The notes under the pieces: model-generated | What the model saw: only the letters and a program-made list of their open reading frames with translations | Database searches by the model: none | What the model was told of the DNA's origin: nothing | In this document: piece by piece, positions 8,778 to 16,982 of the stretch | How the letters are laid out: each line of letters opens with the position of its first letter | Numbering within the stretch: the stretch's first letter is position 1 | Assembly (NCBI GenBank): GCA_018266105.1 | Contig: JAFEBA010000112.1 | Location: forward strand, 11,029 to 62,012 | DNA length: 50,984 nt | Reading direction: 5' to 3' | Origin: a bacterium | Lineage (GTDB): Bacteria; Vulcanimicrobiota; Xenobia; Xenobiales; JADMJV01 | Program-made: the position numbers and the translations under genes

Positions 8778-10592
8778 ATGCCAGAACCAACTGACCCGTC
8801 TGATCTCGAGCCCGAGTCCGTCAAAGCGAAGCCCGCGCGCGAAGAGCCCGAAGAAGAGGCTGAGGAAAAGGACGAAGCCCCGCCAGAGCCCGTGAAGCGG
8901 AAGGCCCGCCAGGCCCCGGCCACCAGCGACGAGACTTTTTCCATTCAGTTTGGCAGTAATCTCTACCCTCTCAATCAGGCCATGATTCGCCAGGTGCTGT
9001 GGTTGGGCAAAATGATGTTTGCCCGGAGCGGCCTGCTCTTGCCGCCTCTTCAGCTGACTCCCAACTCCTCCCAAAGCCCCAACCTTTACGCCGTCAACTT
9101 TTTGGCTCAGGAGGTCGGTCGCTTTGCTGTCCCGCAACAGGCCTTCCTGGTTCTCGGCGAGGAGGAGCAGTTGCGCAATATCGAGCCCGTGGCTGCCCTC
9201 AATCCCCATCCGCTGACCAATGAGCGCATGGTCTGGGTCTTTTGGGGTGCCTTGCAGAAAGTCTATAATCACGACCTTTTCTCCATCAGTCATCTGGAGT
9301 TTATGGCTTACTTTACCAACTGGCTGTTTCACAAGAACTATGTCGCCTTTTTCACAGTCCAGCGCTGCCAGCAATCGCTGCTGGCTCTGACTGAGCACGT
9401 CCCCACGCTGGCTCCGCTGCGAGGCTTCTTCCTCAAGGAGGTCAACAACATCTGGCGCTTTTGTCTTGAGGTGCTGCGCGGCGGCGGCAGTTTGCGGAAT
9501 TTCCCGCGCATGCTTCACGAATACCATCGGCAGCGCACTCGTGAACCGCAGCAGTCGATTCCGGACGCGTCGCGGGCCATTATGGCTCGTATCCAGGCGG
9601 GACAGGACCCCGCTGAGGAGTCGCCGGCCGATCTCAACAGTCCGGAGTTTCGCCGTCTGGCCTCGGGCCTGATTTATATGCACGCCAGTCAGGCCGGTTG
9701 GAGTGAGCAGCTGGCAAATCGCCTGACCGAAGCCGAAATCAATCAGTTGCTTCAGACCTTGATGGAAATCAGTTCCGGCACCCCCGGCGCCAAGATTCCT
9801 TTGACCCAGGAAGTCATTTCTCGCCTGGATGCGGTCTTTATGGGACGCACCCCGCAGGATTATTTTGAATTCCTACGCCAGCTGCTGGACGGAAAGTCGC
9901 TGGATATGGCTCCCCTTAATGCTGTCGATCGTTTTGCCTTGCTCATGCTCAGTCTGCCCGACGGTCACGCGCCTGATCCGGAAGCGCTAGATTTTCTGCG
10001 AGCGGCGGAAAAGAAGGCGCTGCTGGGGAGGATCGCGTTTTTGACCTTTCACCAGTACTATGGCACCTTCGATCACGGGCCGCCTACCAAGCATTTGATG
10101 GACATTCGGGATCAGGTGCTGGTCGATTTTCTGGACTATGTCTCGTCCCAGGATTCTCTGTCCATGTCCGGACCCACGGCGGCCCTCGAGGATCTGCTCA
10201 ATCACTGGGTGTCGGTGACTCCCCACAGGGTGGTCTACCTGTTGTTGCGTCATTACTACTACGTGCTGGATCCCATGACGCGACTGGTGGAGGCGGCACG
10301 TGCCAATCCTCGCCGGGTTCATCGGGCCATGCGTCGCTATTTCTTGAGCTACGCGAAGGGTGGCGAGCAGACCAGTTCTCGCCTGGCGCCCTGGAGGCGC
10401 GGATCCTACATCCTGGGAGCACTCACGCCCGAGAATCGCAAGCAGATCGTGCCTTTGCTGGAGGCTCAGGGGGCCTGGATTCGCCGTTGCGAACCCCCCA
10501 CGCCCGAGCAGAAAGCCGCTGCTTTACACGAGTTCGCTCGTCGCTTCTGGCCACACCGCAGTCCTGTGGACGCTGCCTTCCGCTGGCAGTAA
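8778..10592 (+). CDS. Hypothetical protein, 604 residues, acidic N-terminus
   Basis: I do not recognise a family. The first 50 residues are a low-complexity, Glu/Pro/Lys-rich, probably disordered segment (EEPEEEAEEKDEAPPEPVK). The rest is a mostly helical, Leu/Arg-rich cytoplasmic-looking protein with no signal peptide or transmembrane segment. Aromatic patches such as FFTVQRCQQ and RHYYYVLDPM occur, and the basic C-terminus is RRFWPHRSPVDAAFRWQ. It sits 22 bp after the phosphatase gene. Its last 69 bp overlap the 3' end of convergent tdk, the longest tail overlap in the window. Coding status is supported by length, start position and the tight junction. Confidence 0.75.
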   Translation: MPEPTDPSDLEPESVKAKPAREEPEEEAEEKDEAPPEPVKRKARQAPATSDETFSIQFGSNLYPLNQAMIRQVLWLGKMMFARSGLLLPPLQLTPNSSQSPNLYAVNFLAQEVGRFAVPQQAFLVLGEEEQLRNIEPVAALNPHPLTNERMVWVFWGALQKVYNHDLFSISHLEFMAYFTNWLFHKNYVAFFTVQRCQQSLLALTEHVPTLAPLRGFFLKEVNNIWRFCLEVLRGGGSLRNFPRMLHEYHRQRTREPQQSIPDASRAIMARIQAGQDPAEESPADLNSPEFRRLASGLIYMHASQAGWSEQLANRLTEAEINQLLQTLMEISSGTPGAKIPLTQEVISRLDAVFMGRTPQDYFEFLRQLLDGKSLDMAPLNAVDRFALLMLSLPDGHAPDPEALDFLRAAEKKALLGRIAFLTFHQYYGTFDHGPPTKHLMDIRDQVLVDFLDYVSSQDSLSMSGPTAALEDLLNHWVSVTPHRVVYLLLRHYYYVLDPMTRLVEAARANPRRVHRAMRRYFLSYAKGGEQTSSRLAPWRRGSYILGALTPENRKQIVPLLEAQGAWIRRCEPPTPEQKAAALHEFARRFWPHRSPVDAAFRWQ

Positions 10593-11162
10593 GGCCTGGC
10601 TGATTTTTTCGTGGTAGCAGGGATAGCAGGTGGGAGAGTAGGCGGTGTCGGCTCCGAGCAGCAGGTTAGGGCCATCCACCAGGGCTCGGCCCTCAGCGTC
10701 ATGGCGCAGATTGAACACCGCCTTGCGGTTACAGAACTTGCAGGTGGTCTTGATTTCCTCGATCGAGTCCGCAACTTCCATCAAGCGCTTGGAGCCTTCG
10801 AACAGTTCGGCCTTGAAGTTGGTGCGCAGGCCGTAGGCGATCACCGGAATGTTGTGGGTCCGGGTCACTTCGCGCAGATGGTTGACCAGTTCGGCGGTAA
10901 GAAACTGGCACTCGTCCACCAAAATGCAGTGGAGCCCTTGCAGATCGCACTCTTTCAGGCGATCGCCGGGCTCCACCAGAAGGTCGGCGGGGTATTCCAG
11001 GCCGGCGCGTGAGCGCACCGTCTCGGCGCCGAAGCGTACATCCACGCAGGGCTTGATGAGCATGACCCTTTTCCCCTGAACCTCGTAGTTGTGGCGCACA
11101 GCCAGCAGGTTGAGGGTTTTGGCGCTGCCCATGGCGCCGTAGCGGAAGTAAAGTTTAGCCAT
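10524..11162 (-). CDS. tdk: Thymidine kinase (type II)
   Basis: This 212-residue enzyme phosphorylates thymidine with ATP in the pyrimidine salvage pathway. The N-terminal MAKLYFRYGAMGSAKT contains the P-loop variant used by many bacterial type II kinases. DECQFL is the Walker B/catalytic Glu region. The zinc-binding lasso Cys pairs are CKFC and CYPC. YSPTCYPCYHE marks the end of the conserved core. The further approximately 25 residues lie wholly within the overlap with the convergent 604-residue gene, so they are an unconserved tail. ATG at 11162 is the conserved N-terminus. Confidence 0.95.
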   Translation of the reverse strand: MAKLYFRYGAMGSAKTLNLLAVRHNYEVQGKRVMLIKPCVDVRFGAETVRSRAGLEYPADLLVEPGDRLKECDLQGLHCILVDECQFLTAELVNHLREVTRTHNIPVIAYGLRTNFKAELFEGSKRLMEVADSIEEIKTTCKFCNRKAVFNLRHDAEGRALVDGPNLLLGADTAYSPTCYPCYHEKISQALLPAEGSVHRTAVWPEATSELV

Positions 11163-11220
11163 AGGCCCGGCTGTTAAGTACGGGCTTCCTGGCTTCCTCG
11201 AGAAAAGTCGTTCCCTTTCG

Positions 11221-11580
11221 TTATTCGTAAGTTTTGAGGCGGACCTGATAGGCGTGAATGGACCCGTCCCAGTCGCGGCCGCCGCGAACTCGAACCTGGT
11301 CGCCCTTTTTCAGGAGCTTGAGGAATTTGTCGACCGAGACACGGTACTCTTTCAGTGTTCCGTTGCGCAAATGGACTTCTCGGAAGCATTGGCTGTCGTC
11401 ACCAAAATAGACATCGTTCTGGGTCTCGTCGGGGTTGTCGTTCATCAAGGCGATTCCAAATACGCGCTCGTCCATTTTGACTTCGGTGACGCGGTAGTCG
11501 GTATCGACGTTCAACAGGGCGGCCATCGAGGCGACCGGGGCCAGCAACAAAAGGCTGAGCAGTAGAAGCAACTTTCTCAT
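11221..11580 (-). CDS. Small exported protein of unknown function
   Basis: This 119-residue protein has a clear signal peptide (MRKLLLLLSLLLLAPVASMA) and a mature domain of about 98 residues. That domain is predicted beta-rich (YRVTEVKMDERVFGIALMND, then KKGDQVRVRGGRDWDGSIHA), reminiscent of a small OB/SH3-like barrel. The single mature Cys is in DSQCFREVH. The frame is open upstream to 12039, but only as a shadow of the opposite gene; ATG at 11580 gives the signal peptide. It is divergent from the cysteine-cluster gene (51 bp between starts), with 58 bp before tdk downstream. Confidence 0.75.
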   Translation of the reverse strand: MRKLLLLLSLLLLAPVASMAALLNVDTDYRVTEVKMDERVFGIALMNDNPDETQNDVYFGDDSQCFREVHLRNGTLKEYRVSVDKFLKLLKKGDQVRVRGGRDWDGSIHAYQVRLKTYE

Positions 11581-11631
11581 TGGCCTGCCTACGACGGAGT
11601 GGAAATCGGGTCCTTGCGGAAAGAAAGCAGC

Positions 11632-12543
11632 ATGAAGCTGCTCTACCCTGCCCAGCGTTATCAGTGCATTCAATGTGGTAAAAGTTGCGGTGAGTGGCGA
11701 ATTTGGGTTGAACCGGAGCTGATTCCCCGGCTGCGTCAGCACCCGCTGGCCCTGCGCCTGGAGGTGGCCGGCCATCCCTATCTTTCTAGGGACGAGGAAA
11801 GCGGCTGGTCTTTTCTGGAGTACGACTCGCAGCGTCGCTGCCTTTTTTTGCAGGACGAGCACCTGTGTGGTTTGCATGCCAGTAGTGGATGGCTGAGCAA
11901 GCCTCGGGCCTGTCGCCAGTTCCCGTTTTTTCTGGTGGAAACTCCAGAGGGTGTGCAGGTCGGTCTCAGCTTTCGTTGCTCGGCTGTGCAACAGGATCTT
12001 GGGGTGGACTGGGCTGAGCACCAAGCCGATTTGAATCAATTAATCGAGAGTGGGTGCTACTTGCGGATTGGATTTGAGCCGGCCCAGTTTGGCCTGGACA
12101 GTTTGCCCTGGTCGGATTATCAAGACTGGGAGCGGAGCTGGCGCCTGAGTCTGAGCGAAAGGAGCCTGGAGCAGATCTTTTACAGGCACCTGAACCCAAT
12201 TCTTCCCGCTCCCGAATTCACCCGATTGCTGCAGGGGTGGACTCTATCCGCCTGCCAGTTGCTACAAATTCAGTTGCCTGCCGCCCAACCGCAGGTCCAT
12301 CCTCACTCCCGGCGTTACTTCGAGCACGTCCTGGAGCGCAAGTACCTCTGGCTGGGCGGAGATTTGTTGGGAAGGATGGCCTTGATGTTGGTGGGCGAGC
12401 GTCTGCTCTGGGGGGCGCTGGGCGCGGGTCGGAGCTGGTCAGAGGCCTTTGATCTGGTGGAAGGCCAGTGGTTGGGGCATCGCGAGGATCTCGGGCCGAT
12501 CCAGGCCGGCCTGGCCCAGACCTTGCTTCAGTTTCAGCGATAA
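11632..12543 (+). CDS. YkgJ-type cysteine cluster protein
   Basis: This 303-residue protein has an N-terminal Fe-S/Zn cluster-like domain. It shows CIQCGKSCGEW, then CGLH, SKPRACRQFPFF and SFRCSAVQ, the CxxCGxxC...C...C-x-x-FP pattern of the YkgJ/FliB-like family. Residues from about 135 on are helical and unassigned. Some relatives methylate flagellin lysines, but no flagellar gene is nearby, so the role stays open. ATG at 11632 is preferred over an upstream start because a GGAAAG site precedes it and the conserved domain begins a few residues later. The last 10 bp overlap the convergent serine hydrolase gene. Confidence 0.82.
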   Translation: MKLLYPAQRYQCIQCGKSCGEWRIWVEPELIPRLRQHPLALRLEVAGHPYLSRDEESGWSFLEYDSQRRCLFLQDEHLCGLHASSGWLSKPRACRQFPFFLVETPEGVQVGLSFRCSAVQQDLGVDWAEHQADLNQLIESGCYLRIGFEPAQFGLDSLPWSDYQDWERSWRLSLSERSLEQIFYRHLNPILPAPEFTRLLQGWTLSACQLLQIQLPAAQPQVHPHSRRYFEHVLERKYLWLGGDLLGRMALMLVGERLLWGALGAGRSWSEAFDLVEGQWLGHREDLGPIQAGLAQTLLQFQR

Positions 12544-13586
12544 GCCTTGTAGGCCAGGTTGGCGATGTCAGCGATCAGGCGCTCGGCGGTGCCTTCTGCC
12601 CCGTCCTCTACTTGCTGAACCAGCACCACCACCACCAGGCCCCGGCCCGGTCCCAATTCGATAATCCCGACGTCGTTCACCACTCCGGCGATTGTGCCGG
12701 TCTTATGGTAAACCTTGACCTCGCGCGGGAGTGAACGCGGCAACCGGGTATTGAAGGTCTGCCGACCCAGCACGCCCAGGCAGTAGGCAGTCCATTTCTT
12801 GTCCAGCAGTTCTCCGCGGTAGAGCTTCTCCAGCAGTAGGGAGAGGTCTCGACTGGACAGCTTGTTGTCCACGGCTGTGGCCACGATCATGTTTTCCTCG
12901 GGCGTTTGAACGCGAGCCGAACGGTCCTCCCAGGCCTGGAAGTCACTCAAGCTCAGGTCCTGATTCTCTTTCTCGGCGAGTAAAGCGGCCGCCAGTCGAG
13001 TGGCTTTGTCCATCCGATTCCATTTGTCGGCGATTTGTTGAGGCTTGAGGCCTCGGAAATCGCTGCTCTTGCCCAGACTGATCAGCCAGGCGGACCGATT
13101 GGTGAGGAAAATCTGACTGCTGGGGCAGCCGAGTCGGGCCAGATAGCTATCTACACTGGTCAAACCGATGCGTCGGAACAGCATATCGGTGGCCGTGTTA
13201 TCGCTCCTGGTTTCCATCCATTCAATCAGCTGTTGCACGCTGACACTGGTGCCCACCGGACGGTGCTGGAGCGAGCCCGAGCCAATGCAGCGATCGGAGG
13301 CCTTCATAACCAGTGGAGTGCTGAGCTGCAAAGGACTTTGTTGAGTCTGCATCTGACGAGCCAGTTCCACCATGACCGGCACCTTGAAGACGCTGGCCAG
13401 AGGAAAGGCCTCTTCGCTGTCGACCTCCACCCGTTCACCGCTGGCAAGATCGACAATAGAAACGGCGCAGCGCCCTACCCCAGCTTTGCTGATGGTGGAT
13501 TGCACCGTCTTTTTCAGCCTGTCGGCTCGCTGAGCCCAGACCGGCAGCACACACAGAAGGCAGATCAGGAGACAAAGCTTTCTCAT
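12534..13586 (-). CDS. Exported beta-lactamase-like serine hydrolase
   Basis: This 350-residue protein has signal peptide MRKLCLLICLLCVLPVWAQ and the class-A beta-lactamase fold motifs: SVFK (Ser65, Lys68), SDN in TRSDNTATD and KTG in YHKTGTIAG. The region where class A enzymes carry the omega-loop Glu166 (ExxLN) reads RSAWLISLGKSSDFRG, with no obvious equivalent. Penicillin hydrolysis is therefore uncertain, and a penicillin-binding or esterase role is possible. ATG at 13586 is chosen because it forms a 4-bp ATGA overlap with the upstream MBL-fold gene and starts the signal peptide. It is last in the four-gene minus-strand operon. Confidence 0.85.
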   Translation of the reverse strand: MRKLCLLICLLCVLPVWAQRADRLKKTVQSTISKAGVGRCAVSIVDLASGERVEVDSEEAFPLASVFKVPVMVELARQMQTQQSPLQLSTPLVMKASDRCIGSGSLQHRPVGTSVSVQQLIEWMETRSDNTATDMLFRRIGLTSVDSYLARLGCPSSQIFLTNRSAWLISLGKSSDFRGLKPQQIADKWNRMDKATRLAAALLAEKENQDLSLSDFQAWEDRSARVQTPEENMIVATAVDNKLSSRDLSLLLEKLYRGELLDKKWTAYCLGVLGRQTFNTRLPRSLPREVKVYHKTGTIAGVVNDVGIIELGPGRGLVVVVLVQQVEDGAEGTAERLIADIANLAYKAYR

Positions 13587-14464
13587 GCTGAGCGCTTTTT
13601 CCAATAGCGCAACAGGCCGTCCACCGACATAAAAAGGGGATTGGCCTGTTCGTAGCGGTCAAAACTGATCTGGTCGGGGAATTCCGGGCGCTGCCATTCT
13701 CGGTACGCTTCGATCAGTTGGTCGCGCTCCATCCCCAGGCGCCGCTGCACGAATTCGGCCACTTCGTCCACCCGTTGGCGCAGTTCTTTCCAGTGTTGCT
13801 GGGGATGATCGTGCCCACCAAAGTGGGTCAGGAAGAGGCGATCTACCGGTAAGGCCGACAGTTTATCGATGGTCGCCATCCATACCTCGCGTTCGAACTC
13901 GGGTGGTGGGGCCGGGACCGAGAGAAAGGAGTGGCCACCCTGGGAGGGGAGCTTGACGCCGGCCACGTCCCCCGTCAGCAGGTCTGACCCCACCTGGTAG
14001 GCCAGGTGATGGCGTGCGTGGCCCGGGCTGTCCCAGGCCGTGACTTCTACGCCCCGGAGCGGGAGGGGTTGGTCCAGGCCGGCCACCCTCACTTTGTCTT
14101 CAGGGCAAGGAAGAATCTCTCCCCACAGTCGTTCCATGGCTTCGCCGTAGATGCGGCCGGCGCTGGCCAGCAATTTGCTGGGATCGATCAGGTGAGGGGC
14201 ACCCAGAGGGTGAACCACCACAGGAACCCCTTGTTGCGCCCACCAGCCGGCATCGCCAGCGTGATCCAGATGGATGTGGGTGACCAGCAAGGCCTGGAGG
14301 TCTCTGGGTTGCAGACCCCGCGAGCGTAACTCGGCCAGCAACTGCAGGCGACAGGTGGCGGGTCCGCATTCCACCAGCAGGGGGCGGTCAGCGGTGGGGA
14401 TCAGGAAAGAGGCCACACATTGTGGGCGGCCTTGAAAATTTAAGTCCAGCACTTCGATGCTCAT
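13583..14464 (-). CDS. MBL-fold metallo-hydrolase
   Basis: This 293-residue binuclear-metal hydrolase has metal motif THIHLDHAG (HxHxDH), SPGHARHH (third His), LLTGDV (bridging Asp) and LTHFGGHDHP (final His). The C-terminal approximately 70 residues are helical. It lacks a signal peptide and so is cytoplasmic. The glyoxalase II/arylsulfatase-like superfamily is too broad to give a substrate. ATG at 14464 has an AAGGTG site 6 bp upstream; an in-frame GTG at 14473 is less likely. It lies 24 bp after the squalene/phytoene synthase gene and overlaps the next gene by 4 bp. Confidence 0.88.
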   Translation of the reverse strand: MSIEVLDLNFQGRPQCVASFLIPTADRPLLVECGPATCRLQLLAELRSRGLQPRDLQALLVTHIHLDHAGDAGWWAQQGVPVVVHPLGAPHLIDPSKLLASAGRIYGEAMERLWGEILPCPEDKVRVAGLDQPLPLRGVEVTAWDSPGHARHHLAYQVGSDLLTGDVAGVKLPSQGGHSFLSVPAPPPEFEREVWMATIDKLSALPVDRLFLTHFGGHDHPQQHWKELRQRVDEVAEFVQRRLGMERDQLIEAYREWQRPEFPDQISFDRYEQANPLFMSVDGLLRYWKKRSA

Positions 14465-14488
14465 AACCGGCACCTTTGGTTTGATGGA

Positions 14489-15475
14489 TTAGAGAACCTT
14501 CCGCAGCTTGCTTAACTGGCGGTTGAGATAAAGCCTCAGCAGGGGGGTGAAGGGGGCCAGCAGCGCGGTTTTGATCAGCATTCGATAGACCCAGGGGCGG
14601 CTGACCTTGATTTTGGGCCCGCTCAGCCAGGGGCCTGCGCTGATCTTCAAGAGTGTGGCGATGCCCATACACCAGGGCCACAAGGCAGCCAGGCGCAGGC
14701 GCCAGCAAGAAGCGGGGATCATCAGCGCGTAGTCCCGCGAAGCCTCAAATTCCCGGTAGCCGTGGGCCAGCCACCGGCCGATCAGCGGCTTCAGTCGGCT
14801 TTCCAGAGCGGGCTGATTGAGGTCCTCTGGGCGCAGCCCCAGTTCGGCCAGTTCCTGAGCGGGTAGGTAGCAGCGGCCGTCGCGCAGATCGCCGGCCACA
14901 TCTCGCAGAACATTGGTCAGCTGCAGTGCGTTTCCCAGACGCGTGCCGATCTCTTCCAGCCGGGCTGGAGCCTGGCTCAAGCGCGGCTCGTGCAGGCGCA
15001 AAACTCCCGTCCAGAAGGCCCCCACGCAGCCGGCCGCAGCCCAAAGATGGCGCTGCAGTTCCTCAGCATCCAGAACCGCACCTGGAAATCGCTCTAGATC
15101 GACCAGCATGCCCTGAGCCAGGGTGGTCACGATGTCGCGCACCAGGACCTGATCGGGGGCGGGCATGGAGTTGAGTTCGGCCAGAGCGGTCGGAAGGTGA
15201 TGCAGGAGGGCGGCTTCTCCGCCTCGCCCGGGGTCCACGCCCGCGACCCGGCTCTTCCATTCTTCCAGACCTTGATTCTGGTGGAGGCATTTGAGCAGCA
15301 GCTGCAGGGTGGGCTCGCGTTCGCAGCCGGGCAGCCAGTCACCGTCGCTCACGCTGTCGGCGCAACGTGCCAGCAGGTAGGCCAGCGACATGGTCTGGCG
15401 CGCTCCCGAGGGCAGAACGCGCAGACTTAAATAGAAGGCCCGGGAGGTGGCCTTGAGCAGCTCCTCCGAGGTCAC
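14489..15475 (-). CDS. Squalene/phytoene synthase family protein
   Basis: This 328-residue class I prenyl-diphosphate synthase joins two C15 or C20 diphosphates head to head. Both Asp-rich Mg-binding sites are present: RCADSVSD (Asp40, Asp44) and NVLRDVAGDLRDGRCYLP (Asp192, Asp196). Ser/Arg near the start (TSRAFYLS) and AQGMLVDL are family signatures. It cannot be assigned to squalene, hydroxysqualene (HpnC/D) or phytoene synthesis from motifs alone; no desaturase or hopene cyclase is in the window. The GTG start at 15475 overlaps the ankyrin gene stop (GTGA). The C-terminal helices are hydrophobic, suggesting peripheral membrane attachment. Confidence 0.88.
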   Translation of the reverse strand: MTSEELLKATSRAFYLSLRVLPSGARQTMSLAYLLARCADSVSDGDWLPGCEREPTLQLLLKCLHQNQGLEEWKSRVAGVDPGRGGEAALLHHLPTALAELNSMPAPDQVLVRDIVTTLAQGMLVDLERFPGAVLDAEELQRHLWAAAGCVGAFWTGVLRLHEPRLSQAPARLEEIGTRLGNALQLTNVLRDVAGDLRDGRCYLPAQELAELGLRPEDLNQPALESRLKPLIGRWLAHGYREFEASRDYALMIPASCWRLRLAALWPWCMGIATLLKISAGPWLSGPKIKVSRPWVYRMLIKTALLAPFTPLLRLYLNRQLSKLRKVL

Positions 15476-16920
15476 TTGAGCAGACTCTGGACCTTTTGCC
15501 AGTCGCTCTGTTTGAATTCCTCGGCCAGCTGCAGGGCGGTTCGACCCTGGCTATCCAGGAGTTCCTTGTGGGCGCCAGCCTTGAGCAGTTTCTCCACCAG
15601 CACGGCGCGTCCGGCCGCGGCAGCTCGGTGCAGCGGGGTCTGGCCGTTGGCATCGAGGGCCTCCACCGGCGCACCGACTTTCAGCAGCGCGTCCGCCAGT
15701 TCGGGAGCTCCATTTTGGGCTGCCCAGTGCAGGCTGGTGCTGCCGAGCGAATCGCTGAGCTTGGGGTCGGCGTTCTTCGTCAGTAAGCTGGTCAGCACCG
15801 GTGAGCTGTTGTATTGACTGGCGATCACCACAGGGTATGTGCTCCCCGCGATCGGTTGGTTTGGATTGGCCCCTTTGTTCAGCAAGGCGTTGGCAACCTT
15901 AACCCATTCGCCTTCGCGATGGCGCAGGCAAAGATCCAGTGGGGTGGGGTTTCCTCCGTCGGGTTGAGCGCCTGCTCCCAGGAGCTTTTCGACATTGGCG
16001 GCACGCCCGGTGGCGGCGGCCATGGCCAGAGGAGTGCTGCCGTCCCGATCTTGTGCCTCCAGGGCTGCTCCCGCCGTCAGAAGTTGGGTCACCACATCCA
16101 GGGAGCCGCTGCGCGCGGCCCAGTGCAGAGCGGTTCGCCCCTGGGCATCCACCGCCTCCAGTCGAGCCCCTTTGGAAATCAGGCTGGCCACCGCATCTTG
16201 GGTCTCCTTGGAGCCGTTTCGGGCGGCCACCAGCAGCGGATAGCCGCCGTGTCCCACAGCCAGGTTCGGATCGGCGCCGCGATTGAGCAGCGAAGTCACG
16301 ACTTTGGGCCACTCTCCGTGATGGCCGGAGAGGCACAGGTAGAGAGCGGTTTTGCCCTCGCCGTCCAGGCTGTCCACGGGCGGATTGTTTTGTAGAAAGC
16401 GCTCCACGGCGGCGCTCTTGCCAGCCAGGGCGGCCAGATGCAGGGGGGTACGCCCGTAGCCGTCGGTGGCCTCTAACGGAGAGTTGGCCGCAATCAGGCG
16501 ATTGATGATCTCCATGTTGCCGGTGTGGGCCGCCCAATGCAAAGGCAGCCTGCCGCCAGCATCCCGCAGTTGAGGGTCGGCACCGTGTTCGAGCAGCGCA
16601 TTGGTGATTTCCAGGCTGCCGTTCTCGGCCGAGGCGTGCAAGGGTCGGGTTCCGCGAGCGGTGCCCAGGTTTACGTCCGCGCCCCGCTCAATCAGGAGTT
16701 TCACAATCTCCGGGCGCTTCATGTAGGCGGCCTTGTAGAGCGCGTCGTAGCCGCGTTTGTCTTGAGCTCGGGTCAGGCTCGGGTACTGGTCCAGGAGCTG
16801 ACGAGCCTGTTGGGGTTTATTGTCCACGATGGAACGGAAGAGTTGCTCCAGATCCTGGGCAGGAGCGGCCCAGGATAGGGTCAAAACCAACACCGCGACG
16901 CGAAGGTGGGGCAGAAACAC
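15472..16920 (-). CDS. Exported ankyrin-repeat protein
   Basis: This protein of about 482 residues consists of a signal sequence and roughly 12-13 ankyrin repeats covering the rest. Repeat cores such as TPLHLAALAG, GRTALHWAARSG, TPLHRAAAAG and LLERGAD-type ends recur every 33-36 residues, with two longer units containing LCLSGHHGEW / LCLRHREGEW. I prefer GTG at 16920 (MFLPHLRVAVLVLTLSWAAPAQ), which gives a standard signal peptide. ATG at 16992 would add 24 residues, overlap the divergent SH3 gene start and lack a Shine-Dalgarno site. The 3' end overlaps the squalene/phytoene synthase start by 4 bp, making this the first gene of a coupled four-gene operon. It is probably a periplasmic or surface binding scaffold. 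Confidence 0.82.
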   Translation of the reverse strand: MFLPHLRVAVLVLTLSWAAPAQDLEQLFRSIVDNKPQQARQLLDQYPSLTRAQDKRGYDALYKAAYMKRPEIVKLLIERGADVNLGTARGTRPLHASAENGSLEITNALLEHGADPQLRDAGGRLPLHWAAHTGNMEIINRLIAANSPLEATDGYGRTPLHLAALAGKSAAVERFLQNNPPVDSLDGEGKTALYLCLSGHHGEWPKVVTSLLNRGADPNLAVGHGGYPLLVAARNGSKETQDAVASLISKGARLEAVDAQGRTALHWAARSGSLDVVTQLLTAGAALEAQDRDGSTPLAMAAATGRAANVEKLLGAGAQPDGGNPTPLDLCLRHREGEWVKVANALLNKGANPNQPIAGSTYPVVIASQYNSSPVLTSLLTKNADPKLSDSLGSTSLHWAAQNGAPELADALLKVGAPVEALDANGQTPLHRAAAAGRAVLVEKLLKAGAHKELLDSQGRTALQLAEEFKQSDWQKVQSLLK

Positions 16921-16982
16921 GCACGCGAGCTTCGCCTCCAGCTGAGGCGGTCCTGCGCAGGCTTTTAGAAGAGAGGTTGTTC

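Noticed and set aside
8604..9683. Minus-strand frame of 359 codons opposite the 604-residue unknown protein
   Set aside because: The plus-strand frame is longer and follows the phosphatase gene by 22 bp. The minus frame begins deep inside it and runs into the phosphatase 3' end.
11581..12039. N-terminal extension of the small exported protein
   Set aside because: It covers the opposite strand of the cysteine-cluster gene and would bury a clean signal peptide inside the protein.
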